From the NCBI GenBank assembly GCA_900318345.1, contig ONKD01000001.1, positions 124,001 to 188,000 of the forward strand: DNA of 64,000 bases, in the 5' to 3' direction. The notes under the pieces were generated by a model that was not told the DNA's origin, searched no databases, and was given only the letters and a program-made list of their open reading frames with translations. Numbering within the stretch: position 1 is the stretch's first letter; each line of letters begins with the position of its first letter. Made by a program: the position numbers and the translations under genes. This DNA comes from an uncultured Prevotellaceae bacterium. Its GTDB lineage: Bacteria > Bacteroidota > Bacteroidia > Bacteroidales > Muribaculaceae. This document shows, one piece after another, positions 62,129 to 64,000 of the stretch.

Positions 62129-64000
62129 ATGAGCAAACACAAAGGCAACCAGAATAAGAAAGTGAGTGATAATCAGAGGTATTTCAATCCTGACATCAGT
62201 GGAGTACAACAATCCGAGGATTACCGCAAGAAACGCGAAGTCGAAGAGGCCATCGATCACGAGAAAACCACCAAGTGGCAACGCTTCATAGCGTTCTTCC
62301 AGAACGGCAGGCTCCGTTTTGCGACAGGCATCATCCTGTTGATATTAGGTGTCTACCTGCTCATCTCGTTCCTGTCCTTCTTCCTGTCGGCAGGGATGAG
62401 TGACCAGAACCGCATCACTAACTACTCGATGATCGAGAACGCCCAGATGCCCGACCAGATCCGCAATGCGGGAGCTGCGGTTGGCGCGTCGTTGAGCGAC
62501 TTTTTCATCTCCAGTGGCGTGGGCGTGGCCGCGTTCATCATCGTCATCTGGATACTCACGTTAGGCATGAGATTTGTGCGCAAGAGGAAAAAGATTCATT
62601 TCTTCTCCTATACCTTTGTGTGCCTTTTCAGCATCTTCACCTTCTCGATGGTTGTTGGAGCTGCCACCTATTTCATCAAGCCCATCACATTCTTCCCGTT
62701 GGGTGGATACTTCGGGTTCTATGCCAACAAGTGGCTGCTGGGACTCGTGGGCTTATATGGCATGATTGCCGTGAACCTGATCATCTTCATGCTGTGGGGA
62801 TTCCTCACTTACCAGACCTTTGCGGCAATTTACAAGCAGTTGCAATCTGAAATTGAGAAAAAGCGCAACCGCAACAAGGATGAGGACGAGAGAGTGGTGA
62901 ATCAGCCTGGCGAGTCGACCTTCCTGGGCGGTGAGCAGCGAGTGACCGAGGCCTCAAACGCTGAACCGACTGTTGAAAAACGAGGGTTCACTAACATAGT
63001 GCGCAGGAACAAACCCCAAGCCCCCAAGAGCGAAAACGAGGATGGCGGCAAGACCGCTCGCCTGAAACCCATCACAGCCAGTACTGATGTGAGCAACCCT
63101 CACGATCCCACTGGTGAATACCGTCATTATCGCTTCCCCACCCTGGACCTGTTGCAGGACATCCGCATGAATCCCAACAGCGTTGACAAGCAGGAGCAAG
63201 ACGAGAACAAGCAGCGCATCCGCGATACCCTGAGCAAATATGGCATCGAGATCAAGGAAATCATGGTCCATGTGGGCCCCACGGTGACCTTGTTTGAGAT
63301 TGTCCCCGAGGATGGTGTTCGCGTGAACAAGATCCGTGGTTTGGAGGATGATATCGCCTTGAGCCTTGCCGCCCTGGGCATCCGCATCATCGCGCCCATG
63401 CCCGGCAAGGGAACCATCGGCATCGAGGTGCCCAACCGCGACCCGCAAGTGGTGCCCATGCGCGAGGTGCTTGGTTCCAAAGCCTTCCAGGAGAGTCGTG
63501 CCAAGCTGCCCATGTGCCTGGGCTGCACAGTGAGCAACGAGGTGTTTATCGCCGACCTGACCAAGATGCCCCACTTGCTGGTAGCAGGTGCAACCGGTAA
63601 GGGTAAATCTGTTGGTCTGAACGCCATCATCACGTCGCTGCTTTACAAGAAAGGACCGTCGGAGCTGAAGTTTGTCTTGGTTGACCCCAAGCGCGTCGAG
63701 TTCAGCGTGTATGCCGACCTAGAGAAATACTACTTTGCCAAGGCACCCGGTGAGGAAAAAGCCATCATCACCGACACCGACCGCGTCATCAAGACCCTGA
63801 ACTGCCTGGTTCAAGAGATGGAAGACCGCTACAGGGTGTTTGAGGAAGTGAGGGTGCGCAACGTGAGCGATTACAACGATATGTGGCGCCGCGAGCTGCG
63901 TGAAGTGCGCGACGAACACGGCGAGAAGAAATATCAATATATGCCTTATATCGTGGGCATTATCGACGAGTTCAGCGACATGATCATGACCGCCGGCAAG
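62129..64000 (+). CDS. ftsK: DNA translocase FtsK, 3' truncated
   Basis: The window ends inside the gene; 624 residues are visible. A basic N-terminus and four hydrophobic segments (about 63-85, 130-150, 165-185 and 205-225) anchor it at the septum. A charged linker follows (about 245-325), then the FtsK alpha/beta motor: GIEIKEIMVHVGPTVTLFEIVPEDGVRVNKI, the Walker A GATGKGKS (about 490) and the Walker B-like FVLVDPKRVEF. It pumps chromosomal DNA during division. The gamma domain that reads KOPS is beyond the window. It is separated from the amidase by a terminator. Confidence 0.95.
   Translation, partial: MSKHKGNQNKKVSDNQRYFNPDISGVQQSEDYRKKREVEEAIDHEKTTKWQRFIAFFQNGRLRFATGIILLILGVYLLISFLSFFLSAGMSDQNRITNYSMIENAQMPDQIRNAGAAVGASLSDFFISSGVGVAAFIIVIWILTLGMRFVRKRKKIHFFSYTFVCLFSIFTFSMVVGAATYFIKPITFFPLGGYFGFYANKWLLGLVGLYGMIAVNLIIFMLWGFLTYQTFAAIYKQLQSEIEKKRNRNKDEDERVVNQPGESTFLGGEQRVTEASNAEPTVEKRGFTNIVRRNKPQAPKSENEDGGKTARLKPITASTDVSNPHDPTGEYRHYRFPTLDLLQDIRMNPNSVDKQEQDENKQRIRDTLSKYGIEIKEIMVHVGPTVTLFEIVPEDGVRVNKIRGLEDDIALSLAALGIRIIAPMPGKGTIGIEVPNRDPQVVPMREVLGSKAFQESRAKLPMCLGCTVSNEVFIADLTKMPHLLVAGATGKGKSVGLNAIITSLLYKKGPSELKFVLVDPKRVEFSVYADLEKYYFAKAPGEEKAIITDTDRVIKTLNCLVQEMEDRYRVFEEVRVRNVSDYNDMWRRELREVRDEHGEKKYQYMPYIVGIIDEFSDMIMTAGK

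Overview
The window comes from a chromosome of the order Bacteroidales, most likely Muribaculaceae or a close Prevotella-like lineage. The evidence is a set of Bacteroidota-restricted genes (SprA/Sov translocon, DUF4290 and DUF4293 proteins, BspA-type leucine-rich repeat protein, C10 protease, sodium-pumping methylmalonyl-CoA decarboxylase) and the Bacteroidota promoter signature TAnnTTTG, often with TTTG about 20 bp upstream, in front of most transcription units. Several secreted proteins carry dockerin-type repeats. I saw no rRNA, tRNA, CRISPR array, integrase or complete insertion sequence.

Layout. 1-4.6 kb: a truncated secreted amidase with dockerin and a beta-propeller partner. 4.6-6.5 kb, minus strand: NhaD Na+/H+ antiporter and a DUF4293 membrane protein. 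6.6-14.8 kb: a small unknown gene, a TPR protein with DNA primase, then a LysM/periplasmic-binding protein with a PorT-type barrel. 15.2-20 kb: the sodium-pumping methylmalonyl-CoA decarboxylase operon, headed by a broken methylmalonyl-CoA epimerase gene. 20-26.7 kb: two small membrane proteins around a C69 dipeptidase, smpB with a Yip1-like gene, a nitroreductase lipoprotein and an EpsG-like protein. 26.7-37 kb, minus strand: subtilase, ruvA, sprA and epsG in one apparent unit. 37-40.1 kb, minus strand: small membrane protein, PstS-like lipoprotein and TPR protein. 40.3 kb: a candidate small RNA. 40.6-42.3 kb: BspA-like LRR protein. 42.6-45.2 kb: a restriction-modification-like cassette (EcoRI-type adenine methyltransferase plus DUF262-HNH nuclease) with an elaborate leader. 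45.5-50.9 kb, minus strand: yitT; then tsaB, DUF4290, rimM, ompA-like and proS. 51-54 kb: C10 protease-dockerin-FGE fusion and a threonine aldolase. 54.2-56.9 kb: GH13 amylase and prs. 57.3-61.9 kb: a second beta-propeller/amidase pair. From 62.1 kb: ftsK, cut by the window end.

How it fits together. The metabolic core is succinate-to-propionate fermentation coupled to Na+ export by the decarboxylase, with NhaD as a second Na+ exchanger. The cell-surface content is rich: SprA is the outer-membrane channel of the type IX secretion system, and one amidase ends in a segment resembling a type IX sorting domain, while its paralogue and three other secreted proteins carry dockerin repeats. The least-explained locus is the methyltransferase/DUF262-HNH cassette: an AT-rich 3' half of the methyltransferase gene, a dockerin-like calcium-loop motif inside the enzyme, a 27-codon upstream ORF and a perfect inverted repeat against the start codon.
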